From: Candidatus Nitrotoga sp. LAW
GTDB lineage: Bacteria > Pseudomonadota > Gammaproteobacteria > Burkholderiales > Gallionellaceae
Length of the DNA stretch: 64,000 bases
Direction of reading: 5' to 3'
Assembly (NCBI GenBank): GCA_003402315.1
Contig: QFXI01000015.1
Coordinates: 1 to 64,000, forward strand
Numbering within the stretch: the first letter of the stretch is position 1; the number at the start of each line of letters is the position of its first letter. The notes under the pieces are model-generated. The model did no database searches, had not been told where the DNA came from, and saw only the letters and a program-made list of their open reading frames with translations. Below are positions 1 through 9,861 of the stretch, in pieces. A program made the position numbers and the translations under genes.

Positions 1-1606
1 TGGTTTCCAGATAGTCATTGGTGGCCACGGTGCGCTGGGTTTCAATCCCCAGCTCTTCCAGACCGTAGCCTGTCAGCCGTGCCACGCGGCCTACCGCGCA
101 CAACAGCGCGTCGAACTCGATGCGGCGCGATTTTCCGTCCTGTTCAACCACGATGAATTTGTGTCCGTCTTCCTGCCCGCAGCGCACGGCAATATGGTCG
201 GTCAGCACGTCCACCCCATCTGCTGTAAGCGACACGCGTGCCAATTCGGAGATTTCGCTATCTTCGCGAACCATGATCCGCGCCCCCTTCTCGATCTGGG
301 TGACGTGCGAGCCTAAGCGCGCGAAACTCTGAGCCAGTTCACAACCAATCGGCCCGCCGCCCAGTACAACCAAGCGCGCAGGCGCCGTGTCCAACTTGGC
401 AAACTCGTCCCACAGCGTGTCGCTGGTAACGTAGCCCACCTCATCCAAACCGGGCAACGGCGGCACGAAAGGCTGTGCACCGGTGGCAATGATGATGCTG
501 CGCGTGGTGAGCACTTGAGTCGTGCCACCGTTCAATTTTACTTCCACCGTCCACGGGTCGGTGATGCGCGCATAACCTTGCAGCACTTCCACGCCCAGGC
601 CGGTATAACGTTCCACGCTATCGTGCGGCGCCACGGTGCGGATCACCTCATGCACACGCGCCATCACTTTTTGAAAGCTGAACTTTGCTGCGTTCGCCTC
701 CAGCCCATAATGATCGGCGTGGCGTATTTGATGCGCCAGCTTGGCACTTTTAATCAATGCCTTGCTCGGCACGCAACCATAGTTGAGGCAATCGCCCCCC
801 ATCTTGCCCGCCTCGATCAGCGTCACCTTGGCCTTGACCGCCGACGCGATGTAGGCGGATACCAACCCACCCGCGCCGCCGCCGATCACGATCAGATTGC
901 GGTCGAATCGTGCAGGAGGATTCCATTTGGCATAAACACGGCGACGTTGCAACGAGGCCGTGATTTTTTTGGCGATCATCGGAAAAACGCCCAACAATAT
1001 GAAAGAAAAAAATATCCCCGGCGACAGGATGCCGGACAGGCTTTGCAATTGCGCGAGTTGTGTCCCCGCATTCACGAACACCAACGTGCCCGCCAGCATC
1101 CCCACTTGGCTGACCCAATAGAACGTGCGGGTGCGTATCGGCGTGAGCCCCATCAGCAGGTTGACAATAAAAAACGGAAACACGGGAATCAAGCGCAGGG
1201 TAAACAGGTACAAAGCCCCGTCCTTGGCCACCCCGTCGTTAATCGCTTTCAACTTGTCGCCAAAGCGTTGCTGCACGGTGTCGCGCAGCACAAAGCGCGA
1301 AGTGAGAAAAGCCAGTGTCGCGCCGATGCTGGAAGCGAATGACACCAACAGCGTGCCCATTACCAACCCAAACAACGCCCCCATAGCCAGTGTCATGACC
1401 AATGCGCCCGGCAAAGAAAGCGCGGCGACGATTACATACAACACAAAACCGGCTGCCGCGACCAACCACGGCGACTGCGCCTTGAGCGCAACAAAATCAT
1501 GCTGGCTCTGCTTGAGCGATTCCAGCGTCAAAAAATGCCCCAGATCGAAGGCAAAGAAGCTGACGATCAGCACAAAAATCAGCAGAGCAAGCAGCGTGCG
1601 CTTCAT
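1..1606 (-). CDS. TVP38/TMEM64 family membrane domain fused to a pyridine nucleotide-disulfide oxidoreductase (mercuric reductase/Lpd-like), truncated by the window edge
   Basis: Manual minus-strand translation from ATG at 1606: MKRTLLALLIFVLIVSFFAFDLGHF... then NLIVIGGGAGGLVSAYIASAVKAKVTLIEAGKMGGDCLNYGCVPSKA (FAD-binding GxGxxG and redox-active CxxxxC). Open to window start, so absent from the ORF track. Confidence 0.9.
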   Translation of the reverse strand, partial: MKRTLLALLIFVLIVSFFAFDLGHFLTLESLKQSQHDFVALKAQSPWLVAAAGFVLYVIVAALSLPGALVMTLAMGALFGLVMGTLLVSFASSIGATLAFLTSRFVLRDTVQQRFGDKLKAINDGVAKDGALYLFTLRLIPVFPFFIVNLLMGLTPIRTRTFYWVSQVGMLAGTLVFVNAGTQLAQLQSLSGILSPGIFFSFILLGVFPMIAKKITASLQRRRVYAKWNPPARFDRNLIVIGGGAGGLVSAYIASAVKAKVTLIEAGKMGGDCLNYGCVPSKALIKSAKLAHQIRHADHYGLEANAAKFSFQKVMARVHEVIRTVAPHDSVERYTGLGVEVLQGYARITDPWTVEVKLNGGTTQVLTTRSIIIATGAQPFVPPLPGLDEVGYVTSDTLWDEFAKLDTAPARLVVLGGGPIGCELAQSFARLGSHVTQIEKGARIMVREDSEISELARVSLTADGVDVLTDHIAVRCGQEDGHKFIVVEQDGKSRRIEFDALLCAVGRVARLTGYGLEELGIETQRTVATNDYLET

Positions 1607-2577
1607 GCTGCGGCGTTTTCTTCTTTCAATGCGCCGCCACAACTGCTGCCCTGCCCGGCGGTGCAGCCGTAGCAGTGGCCGGCAACATTGATCGGATGAC
1701 CCTGCAAATCTTGTAGCAGCAGATCACGCAGATGCGGACGGCCTTGGCCGGGGATAGCCAACCCCAATTGCTGGTTGAAATCGCAGTCGTAAAGAAATCC
1801 CTGCCAATCCACGCTGACCAGGTTGCGGCACATCACCGTGTCGAGATTGGCAGCGGCAAAGTTTTCTTGCAGTAGGCGCAGATAATCATTGAACTGGCCT
1901 TTGGAGACCAACATTGAACCGAAACGCTGGATCGGCATATTGGTGATGACAAACAGCTGGTTGAACACGACGCCAAAATGTCCGAACAGCTCGCGCTGAT
2001 AATCTGCTTGCAGCGCAGTTTGGCCTGGCGGCAGCGAAACGCCCTGCGGATTGAACACCAGGTTCAGCGTCAGGCCGCTATCAAGCTGCCCGTAACCCAG
2101 CGCATTAAGTTTTTGCAGTGCGGCGATACTCTTGTCGAACGTGCCCTTGCCGCGCTGCTTGTCTACATTCTCCAGCGAGTAACAGGGCAGCGAAGCGACG
2201 ATCTCAACCTGCTGTGCGGCGAGAAATTCGGCGAGATCTTCCTGTCCCGGCTCGAACAGAATGGTGAGATTGCAACGGTCAATCACCTTGCGCCCTTGCG
2301 CGCGAGCGGCGCGCACCAGACCGCGAAAACCCTCATGCAATTCCGGTGCGCCACCAGTCAGATCGAGCGTGTGCAAGCCGCGCGCCGCCAACACCTGTGG
2401 AATCAACGCCAGCGTTTCACTATCCATCATCTCGGTACGATTCGGCCCGGCATTCACATGGCAATGCACGCAAGTTTGGTTGCACTTGTAGCCCAGATTG
2501 ACTTGTAGAATTTCCAACGTACGACGACGCAATGCAGGAAATTCAGTGGCTTGTAGCAAAGGCAGAGTGGCGTGCAT
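1603..2577 (-). CDS. arsS: Arsenosugar biosynthesis radical SAM protein ArsS-like
   Basis: Radical SAM CxxxCxxC motif (CNQTCVHC) and ArsS-like C-terminal cysteine-rich region; 4-bp overlap with the downstream TVP38-reductase gene. Confidence 0.88.
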   Translation of the reverse strand: MHATLPLLQATEFPALRRRTLEILQVNLGYKCNQTCVHCHVNAGPNRTEMMDSETLALIPQVLAARGLHTLDLTGGAPELHEGFRGLVRAARAQGRKVIDRCNLTILFEPGQEDLAEFLAAQQVEIVASLPCYSLENVDKQRGKGTFDKSIAALQKLNALGYGQLDSGLTLNLVFNPQGVSLPPGQTALQADYQRELFGHFGVVFNQLFVITNMPIQRFGSMLVSKGQFNDYLRLLQENFAAANLDTVMCRNLVSVDWQGFLYDCDFNQQLGLAIPGQGRPHLRDLLLQDLQGHPINVAGHCYGCTAGQGSSCGGALKEENAAA

Positions 2578-2697
2578 AACTTACTCCTGTCAATATTTTA
2601 TCCATCACAACTGCACCAGATGGACAATACAATGCGTTCCTGAGTTACAGTCGTTACAGAAACCAGATTACTTACAAAGTAAAACTTTGCAGCCTAG

Positions 2698-2889
2698 TAG
2701 GTTAAGCTGAATGAAATGAAGCCCAACATTACAGGAGGGGATGAACAGATGCGTTACCAATGCGTCGATGTAGCAGAAGGTACATAAGGCCGAAATCACG
2801 TGGCGAATGAAAAGACAAACACCTTCGTTATCTGCCACCAAGCCAAGCGTGAGCGAGAGGTTGGGCTTCATTTCATTCAGCCTAACCTA
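2698..2889. repeat. Terminal inverted repeat pair about 30 bp, MITE-like
   Basis: 2698-2727 taggttaagctgaatgaaatgaagcccaac equals the reverse complement of 2860-2889 with one mismatch. Confidence 0.7.
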
Positions 2890-2925
2890 CCGGGCTTGCC
2901 CGAAACCCATTCACGCTCATATCCT

Positions 2926-3177
2926 TCAACTCTTTATAATCAGGCTCTCGACTACCCAGTGTTCGTCTCCAGCACCATCAGATCGACTAATGGCGAGAAT
3001 GATTTTTTCCTCAGTTTTTTCGTCGTTGTAACCCCATTTAATGACAATCGTGCGGTCACTTTTCTTAGCATCTGCCCAGTTGCTCTCCATGACCTTTACA
3101 TCCCTCTTAATTTGCTGCCAATAAACAGTATAGAAAGTGTGACAGTCGACCTGAACAAAGCCAGTCATCATCATCAT
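2926..3177 (-). CDS. Hypothetical protein
   Basis: 83-aa ORF immediately upstream-facing the exonuclease gene; no recognised motif. Confidence 0.35.
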   Translation of the reverse strand: MMMMTGFVQVDCHTFYTVYWQQIKRDVKVMESNWADAKKSDRTIVIKWGYNDEKTEEKIILAISRSDGAGDEHWVVESLIIKS

Positions 3178-4015
3178 TGAGCTACCATGGAAAGAAAATC
3201 AGTCTCTGTGAGTATGCGGATCGGCTTCCCTTTTGCGATCAATTCCTCAGCCTTGCGATGCTTGCTACTTTTTTCGTGGCCGTTCAGCAGACGTATATCT
3301 TGGTCGCCGACAACAAGGAGCGTGGTGCGCTTGGTGACACCATCGGTTGTTTCGCATCCGGCACAGGCAGCCAAGTCGGAAGCTTCGTGCCGAGGAATAA
3401 TTAGTGCGCCAGTAAAGGCCACTACCTCTCCGTAAAGCGGGCCTTCCGCGTTGCCGTCTTGCGCTATGCTACTGCCGTGGATCGGGCGTTTCACTCGATC
3501 CATCCAGCCATTTAAATCAAGTCCCATCTTGGTCATGGCGCGGACGAGAATCATACCCGCAGTCCGGGCATCCTCCGCTGCATCGTGGTGTTCAAACTCA
3601 ATTCCAAGTTTCACGGCTAGAGGTGCTAAGCCATAACCCCGCTGAGCTACCTCTGGCCAAGCACGGCGCGCGACGCTTGCCGTGTTGAGCCAAAAACACT
3701 CTGGGGGTATCGTGCTGTGGCGAGATGCCGCTTGAGTAATTGCATTTCTGTCGAAGGCTGTGTGGATAGCGACCACCTGCCCACCAACACGCCGATTGAT
3801 CTCTGCATAAATCTGCTTGAAAGTCGGTGCTCCACGCACATTTCTTTTTTCTATCCCGTGGATGGATACGTTCATGTCGTCGAAGTAATCCTGAGGATCG
3901 ACAAGCGACGACCAAGTTTCCACAGGTCGACCGTTCTCGAAGTGGACGATGCCAATCTGGCAAATGCTTGACATATCAGGGTTTGCGGTCTCAACGTCCA
4001 GTGCAATAAACCTCA
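3174..4015 (-). CDS. DnaQ-like 3'-5' exonuclease with C-terminal BRCT-like domain
   Basis: MRFIALDVETANPDMSSICQIGIV (Exo I DxE), HxAxxDA (HHDAAEDARTAG) and a BRCT-like C-terminus (GEVVAFTGALIIPRHEA...); RBS-like purine run upstream of this ATG. Confidence 0.87.
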
Positions 4016-4070
4016 TAGTCTTTTCTCCTTTCGCAAATTCTTGGGGAAGGTCTAACGAATAGCGTTTATC

Positions 4071-4123
4071 AGCCACCCTCCCCAAATTTGTTAAACCCGC
4101 GACCTTATCGACAGCAGATAAAC
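4071..4123. repeat. Dispersed intergenic repeat, copy 1 (copy 2 at 56815-56869)
   Basis: gccaccctccccaaatttgttaaacccgcgaccttatcgacagcagataaac versus gccgccctctccaaagcttgttaaacacgcaatcttaattgacggcaaataaac. Confidence 0.55.
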
Positions 4124-4255
4124 CTCATTGAACTGAACCACTGGGGAACTGAACCTATTGGGATTGTAAGGTTTTGAAATGTGGCGTCAACCCAGTGTAT
4201 TGCATAACGTATCTCGGCAAAAACTCCACACCCTCTCTTTATCAACTAATAATCA

Positions 4256-4801
4256 CTAATCCGCTTTCGCTGAAAAACGAGCCAGCACTTCATAGCAAGC
4301 GCCTTGTTCATCGCTCAGCGATTGCACTAGCACAAAATCACTCACCTGCCAGCAGACTCTGGATTGCCTAGGTAGAGATGTGTCGCTCCATTTGGCATTT
4401 CGAAGCAGTGTCACATGCGGCTTATATGGCCGCTGCTCAAATTGAAAGCGATGATTAAGCAGCTTGCTTTCAAGTTCGTTTACCAGAGACGTGAGTTGGG
4501 ACGGGACTACCTCCGGCGCAGCATACACAATGTGGTTATGCCCCCAATAGTGTGCCTCTAACAATTCTAGATAAAAACGCTGAAAATCTACCTCTCCCGC
4601 CACCAACTGCAAAGCTTCCAGACGACTCTCAGCCACCTCACCGAGGAACACCAACGTGACATGTAAAGTGGCAGGTCGCATAGCCCTGCCATCACACAAC
4701 TCATGCAATAGTGGTTGCCATGAGGCCAGCGCAGTGCGCTCTGTTTCACTCGGCCATAGCGCAAAGAACAGCCGCCACTTTTTTTCCTGAATTGATGTCA
4801 T
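4256..4801 (-). CDS. thpR: RNA 2',3'-cyclic phosphodiesterase (2'-5' RNA ligase family)
   Basis: Two HxT motifs (LHVTLVFLGEV and KPHVTLLRN) and RLFFALWPSE N-terminus. Confidence 0.9.
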   Translation of the reverse strand: MTSIQEKKWRLFFALWPSETERTALASWQPLLHELCDGRAMRPATLHVTLVFLGEVAESRLEALQLVAGEVDFQRFYLELLEAHYWGHNHIVYAAPEVVPSQLTSLVNELESKLLNHRFQFEQRPYKPHVTLLRNAKWSDTSLPRQSRVCWQVSDFVLVQSLSDEQGACYEVLARFSAKAD

Positions 4802-5121
4802 GCTGAAACGTTAACCCCATTCCTTTGTCATGGTCGAGTCACTGCGCGCGTTGCAATTTCCAACAACTCTTTGCGCGCCCATTTGGCAAACTCCAGTTGT
4901 GCTGTCTTCACCATTACACGCAGGATTGTTCAATGGCCACCGGGTTAATTGAGAGCAATATCACAATGCCTTAACACGAATCAAAAAAATCTTATGCACC
5001 CTACAAGATTTCTCCCATTAGTCAAAATAAAAGTCCATTGAAGTTATAGCTAACCCGCATGCTTTGTGCTAAATTCTATCCAGTCTGGCCAGAATTAACG
5101 TCAGTATTAACGGAGGACATC

Positions 5122-5373
5122 ATGGACAGGGAATGGCAACTGCAAAAAGCGAAAGGCAATTTCAGCCAGCTTATCAAACAGGCTGCGGGTGGCGATGCTC
5201 AAATTGTTACGGTGCACGGAAAACCCACGGCGGCAATTATTTCGGCCGAAGAATATGCCCGACTTACCCGCCACCGAACCAAGCTTTCCAGCGCGCTGCT
5301 GCGTCCCGACCTTGCAGCCGAAGATCTGGATATTTCCCGCAGCCGCGACACCGGGCGCGACATTGATCTATGA
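5122..5373 (+). CDS. Phd/YefM family antitoxin
   Basis: MDREWQLQKAKGNFSQLIKQAAGGDAQIVTVHGKPTAAIISAEEYARL; ggagg RBS upstream of ATG 5122; overlaps the PIN toxin start. Confidence 0.9.
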   Translation: MDREWQLQKAKGNFSQLIKQAAGGDAQIVTVHGKPTAAIISAEEYARLTRHRTKLSSALLRPDLAAEDLDISRSRDTGRDIDL

Positions 5374-5792
5374 GCTGGCTGCTGGATACCTGCGCGCTTT
5401 CCGAATACGCCAAAAAAGTCCCCGCACCGAAAGTGATCGCCTGGCTGGATGAACAAGACGAAACCAGCCTGTTCATCAGTGTCATTACGCTGGGTGAAAT
5501 CGAAAAAGACATCCTCAAACTGCGCGCAAGCGACCCGCACCGCAGCCAGAAACTCACTGCTTGGCTAGGTAAGGTGGAACAGCGCTTCGCTGGGCGCATC
5601 CTACCGCTCAATGCCGCTGCCCTTCACGTTTGGGCGCAAATCACCGCACACTCCGAACTAGCTGGACAACCTGTGCCAGTGATGGATGCCCTGCTCATGG
5701 CCACTGCCCAATGCCACGGCTTCACCGTGGTCACCCGTAACGTGCAGGATTTCGCGATGTACCCGCAAGTGTTTAATCCTTGGGCGTTGTAA
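5370..5792 (+). CDS. PIN-domain toxin (VapC/FitB-like)
   Basis: MSWLLDTCALSEYAKK...GEIEKDI...DALLMATA...VVTRNVQDF, classic PIN acidic residues; 4-bp overlap with antitoxin. Confidence 0.92.
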   Translation: MSWLLDTCALSEYAKKVPAPKVIAWLDEQDETSLFISVITLGEIEKDILKLRASDPHRSQKLTAWLGKVEQRFAGRILPLNAAALHVWAQITAHSELAGQPVPVMDALLMATAQCHGFTVVTRNVQDFAMYPQVFNPWAL

Positions 5793-5945
5793 GTAAGTCT
5801 GCCGTAGCGAAACCGTTGTTCCGCTTTCACTATTAAATCAAGTAACTACGATAAATCAAGGAAGTAAAGGAGGTACAGTCTCAGATACAACCTCGTCGGA
5901 CAAAACTGGCTAGGCAAAACTCGTCGGGCAATACTGAATAAATTC

Positions 5946-6356
5946 TTAACGGCTTACCACGTTCAACTCCGGCTTCAATTCATTTTCATCAATATAGCCG
6001 ATAGCGCCGGGTGTAGTTTGGACAAAGCTAATGACTTCAGCGGCACTCGATACTTCTTTTGGCGGAAGACCTTTGCCGATGAAACGGCGCACCGTCCAAT
6101 AGGCGGTGTATTTGTCATCGTTCTGATTCAGGTAGCGCTGCAAAAAACGATCACGCAATGGGCTTGCCTTGAGATTCACTGCTTTGACATGCACGCCATC
6201 GACTTCGATGATCTTGCCAGTAAATATTCTTTGTATGGTACTCGCGTTTAATTTACTTAGGCCAGCATGGCCGATGACAACCACGTTATCCGCATGCGCT
6301 TCGCCTATCACAAGCGCCAGTAGCGCGGAGATCAGCTTGAGTTTGAGTTTCATCAT
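5946..6356 (-). CDS. Phosphate ABC transporter substrate-binding-like small periplasmic protein
   Basis: Signal peptide plus VVIGHAGLSKLNASTIQRIFTGK...FVQTTPGAIGYIDENE. Confidence 0.75.
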   Translation of the reverse strand: MMKLKLKLISALLALVIGEAHADNVVVIGHAGLSKLNASTIQRIFTGKIIEVDGVHVKAVNLKASPLRDRFLQRYLNQNDDKYTAYWTVRRFIGKGLPPKEVSSAAEVISFVQTTPGAIGYIDENELKPELNVVSR

Positions 6357-6367
6357 GGCTGTCTCCC

Positions 6368-7687
6368 TTAGAACGTAAAGTTGTAAGAGAGAGAAAACAC
6401 ATTGATGCGTTGATCGCCGGATTGTCCACCAGGCAGCGCATCAATAAAACTGGATGCGATGCCAGTTTGCACAACAGACCATTCAGCCTTGATTTTGCTG
6501 TTGCTGCCAAGCGAGTAGGCGGTGCCGAGCGCCCATGTGTTTTGGTCATACACCACCATCGTATCGGCCAGGTTGCGTTCCAACGCGTTAATCGCCGGGA
6601 TAATCGTCTGGGCGCCATTTACCGCCTGGTACAGGCCGCGGTTTTTCGTGGTTAGCTTGGCGTAGGTCAGGTAGGGTGTCCAGTTGCCGATTTCTTTTTG
6701 CAGGCTCAGGTAAAAGCCTTTGCTGTCTGGAGAAAGGGTCGAGCCTTCGTTTTTGCGTCTGACATATTCGCCGATTGTGCGAAAGCCGTGCCCCAAATCA
6801 ATGCTGGCACCTAAATTGGTGGTAACAGTTTGTATCTTGGACGGGCCGTCCGCAGCAGGGCAGTAATAGTTGCCAATGAATGCTGGCGGGATGCCAATCG
6901 GTGCGCAACCGCCAGCCGGCGCGGGCACATACGTCGAAGGCCCCAGTGTGGTGCCGTTACGGGCCGTGGTATCGGCGAAATGCATGCCCGCCAAAAAGGT
7001 ATTTCCGCCCCGATTCAAGCTCAGCCGCAGTCCTTTTGACTCGATCGCCAAGGGGGCAAAAAATTCACCCGCTGCACCACTTTGGGTAAGTATATTTCCG
7101 GGATCACGTGCATAGAAACGCCAAGATTCCTTCGCGGCATTCCCCCAATAGCCATCAAGAATGAATTCGTTCTCGTTGAACTGCCAGGTCTTGGCGAATG
7201 ATGCCCCAATAAAGTCTACCGTAGATGCGGTGGCGTAAACCTCTACCGGCAAGCGGGCGGCCGCGTAAGTCGTGCCTATATTGGCATTTTCGGAATGCAG
7301 GTAAAAGGGAATACGTAATTTCCCTACGCGAAACAACCAATCGTCAGTTGGACGGTAGGATAAAAATGCCCACGTAATGGTTGGTTGCCAGTTTTGATTG
7401 TCACTTAGCAGTGCGGGGGGCGCTACTTGGACTTGTAACGTCGCACTCCATGCGGGATTGAGTTGGGCATTTAATTGTGCGCCGAATAGGGTGTCGCGTT
7501 TTAAGCTGCCTTCGTTATCGATGTAGCGCTGATAGGTGTAATTTTGGTCGGATATGGCATAGCCTACGGTGCCATATCCCGACAGGGAAAAATCAACGGC
7601 TTGCGTGGATAGGCTGACCGCGCCAAGTAGGAGGCAAGCAAACGTACGCGCACTATTTTTAAACCGTTTTTGCATGGCCATTAGCAT
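6368..7687 (-). CDS. Outer-membrane porin-like protein
   Basis: Signal peptide, beta-strand-rich sequence, terminal aromatic residue (LSYNFTF). Confidence 0.78.
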   Translation of the reverse strand: MLMAMQKRFKNSARTFACLLLGAVSLSTQAVDFSLSGYGTVGYAISDQNYTYQRYIDNEGSLKRDTLFGAQLNAQLNPAWSATLQVQVAPPALLSDNQNWQPTITWAFLSYRPTDDWLFRVGKLRIPFYLHSENANIGTTYAAARLPVEVYATASTVDFIGASFAKTWQFNENEFILDGYWGNAAKESWRFYARDPGNILTQSGAAGEFFAPLAIESKGLRLSLNRGGNTFLAGMHFADTTARNGTTLGPSTYVPAPAGGCAPIGIPPAFIGNYYCPAADGPSKIQTVTTNLGASIDLGHGFRTIGEYVRRKNEGSTLSPDSKGFYLSLQKEIGNWTPYLTYAKLTTKNRGLYQAVNGAQTIIPAINALERNLADTMVVYDQNTWALGTAYSLGSNSKIKAEWSVVQTGIASSFIDALPGGQSGDQRINVFSLSYNFTF

Positions 7688-7789
7688 GGTTATGGGGCGA
7701 ATCAGGGCGGTCGCAGGATTTTAAAATCCAACGGCTCTATTTAAAACGCGGCGAATTATAACCGTTTGGCTGTTCCTTGGCAGATTTGC

Positions 7790-8878
7790 TCAATGCGCAG
7801 GTTTTGGACATTTGCAATAGCCATTTAACTCCACATAGGCCTTACCGCTTACTGCGCCGCTGACATTGCACGCACCTTCCCAATATACCGGACCGACCCA
7901 GAAGCTGTGGTTGCCGCATAACTCCTGGTCTGGCACGGCAGGCTGCACGGTAAAGGTCTCGTCGCTGATTGCCACTGTCCAGCCGGCGGGATAGGTGCAG
8001 CCAGTGGTGGGGCTGGTCCAGTAACCCAGTATGGCCACGTCAAATTGATGCGCGGCAAGATCAATAGTACGCCCCTGTGCATCGGTAATGGAGCCGGATT
8101 TTTCTACCATGGCATCTTCACCGTTGAAATCGAACAGCATGATTTGGCGGTTGTCCGCCAATTCGATGGCAAACCATTGCCAGCCTTTATCGATCGCTTG
8201 AAACAGCTCGCCATATTGGCGATCAAACCAGCTGGTTCCGGTGACTTTGTAAGACTTGCCTTTAATGTTCAAGCTGCCAGTCGTCACCATATGGGTGCGC
8301 GAGTAGTAGTAGGTGTAGCCGCCAAAAACATAGGGGTGCGCACCGCCGCCGTAGTGCAGCGCGGGTGGCTTGGTTGATTGCAAATCAATATCCAGTACGT
8401 AATCGCCGATTACGCTGTGCAAGTGATCTGTGCCATTGCCGCCCACCGCAGTGACGGATTTATCCGCACCGTTACTGAGATTGAAGCCATTGGGGGTTTT
8501 GTTAGGGAGATGGAATTCGACAAATTCCTTGAATTCAAAGCGATTACCGTTCACATCGGTGATGGCCGCTTGTACCAGCTGATCGCGCATGAATAAAAAA
8601 GCATCAAAGCTAAAAAATACCACTTCAAAACCGAAACGCTGGCCGTCTTCCGTTTCCAAATGGCCCGTCCAGTACCACCACTGCACTTGCTCGGTGGGTA
8701 AAAATGCATCGTCTGCAGGCAGGCTTACCGGGCCAATCAAACCGCGTTTCGGGCTAAACCAGCACATAAAAATGGCCGCCGCCAAGAGTATCCACGGCAG
8801 TAACGGTGGGTATTTCCAAACGGTCAGTGCCAGAATCAGCACGATGAGCCAAGGTAATTTTTGCCAGATTGCGCGCAT
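7790..8878 (-). CDS. AttH/CrtC-like lipocalin-type hydrolase-domain protein, membrane anchored
   Basis: EQVQWWYWTGHLETEDGQRFGFEVVFF...WFDRQYGE...WQWFAIELADNRQIMLF motifs; N-terminal TM segments. Confidence 0.8.
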   Translation of the reverse strand: MRAIWQKLPWLIVLILALTVWKYPPLLPWILLAAAIFMCWFSPKRGLIGPVSLPADDAFLPTEQVQWWYWTGHLETEDGQRFGFEVVFFSFDAFLFMRDQLVQAAITDVNGNRFEFKEFVEFHLPNKTPNGFNLSNGADKSVTAVGGNGTDHLHSVIGDYVLDIDLQSTKPPALHYGGGAHPYVFGGYTYYYSRTHMVTTGSLNIKGKSYKVTGTSWFDRQYGELFQAIDKGWQWFAIELADNRQIMLFDFNGEDAMVEKSGSITDAQGRTIDLAAHQFDVAILGYWTSPTTGCTYPAGWTVAISDETFTVQPAVPDQELCGNHSFWVGPVYWEGACNVSGAVSGKAYVELNGYCKCPKPAH

Positions 8879-8880
8879 GC

Positions 8881-9819
8881 TTAGACGTTCCTCGGAGTGA
8901 ATTTTTTGTGATGCCAGGACTTTACCTGATTGCGTCCAGATTGTTTGGCCAGGTAGAGCGCCTGGTCAGCTAGTTTGAGTAGTTCCGCCGCTGAATTTGT
9001 TTCGCTCTGGGTGTTGCAAGCGACACCGATGCTGATCGTGATATGTTCTGCGGCCAGTGAGTGGGCATGGGAAATCCGCATGGCAGCAACGGTTTCGCGC
9101 AAAGATTCAGCCACTTTGCGTGCACCTTCCAAACCGGTTTCCGGTAGTAAAACGACAAATTCTTCGCCACCGTAACGCGCTATCAAATCCATCGGACGGC
9201 TTATCTCGGCTTGTATGGCTTGGGCGACCCGCGTCAAACACTGATCTCCCAAACCGTGACCATAGTGGTCGTTAAACAACTTGAAGTAATCCACGTCCAG
9301 CATTAGCAAGGACAGCTCATGTTGTTGCCGTGCCGCACGCCGCAGCTCATTATTCAGCATATCGTCAAAACGGCGTCGATTGGCAATCTGGGTTAGTTCA
9401 TCCATAAACGAAAGGCGTTTTAACGCATCGGTTTGCAGCTTGAGGGCGATATGGTTACGCACCCGTGCTTTGATAATCGGTGGGCTAATCGGCTTATGGA
9501 TATAGTCCATTGCGCCCAGCGTCAGTCCAAGTTCTTCATCTTCTATTTGGTTGCGGGCGGTGACAAACAACACAGGAATATCACAGGTATCTGGATTAGC
9601 CTTGAGACGTTTACAAACTTCATAGCCATCCATTTCCGGCATCATCACATCTAGCAAAATTAAATCCGGCGAGCTGGCCGCAACCAGCTCCAAGGCTTTG
9701 GCGCCACTGGTCGCCAACTGGATACGGTAATCCTCGCGCAAGATACTGCTCAACAGGCTCAGGTTGTCGGGCACATCGTCCACCAGCAAAATAGTTGCGC
9801 GTTCGGTTTCGGCAAACAT
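8881..9819 (-). CDS. Response regulator with GGDEF (diguanylate cyclase) output domain
   Basis: ILLVDDVPDN...DLILLDVMMPEMDG receiver; YGGEEF active site. Confidence 0.93.
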   Translation of the reverse strand: MFAETERATILLVDDVPDNLSLLSSILREDYRIQLATSGAKALELVAASSPDLILLDVMMPEMDGYEVCKRLKANPDTCDIPVLFVTARNQIEDEELGLTLGAMDYIHKPISPPIIKARVRNHIALKLQTDALKRLSFMDELTQIANRRRFDDMLNNELRRAARQQHELSLLMLDVDYFKLFNDHYGHGLGDQCLTRVAQAIQAEISRPMDLIARYGGEEFVVLLPETGLEGARKVAESLRETVAAMRISHAHSLAAEHITISIGVACNTQSETNSAAELLKLADQALYLAKQSGRNQVKSWHHKKFTPRNV

Positions 9820-9861
9820 GGGGTTGTACTCCGCTATGTTATAAAAAACATCTCTAAAGTT

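Noticed and set aside
515-1342. 275-aa + strand ORF
   Set aside because: Antisense to the clearly coding disulfide reductase fusion; low-complexity, Arg/Gln/His-rich shadow ORF
4830-4920. Short minus-strand reading frame (MVKTAQLEFAKWARKELLEIATRAVTRP)
   Set aside because: Only 28 aa; may be a gene remnant but cannot be supported
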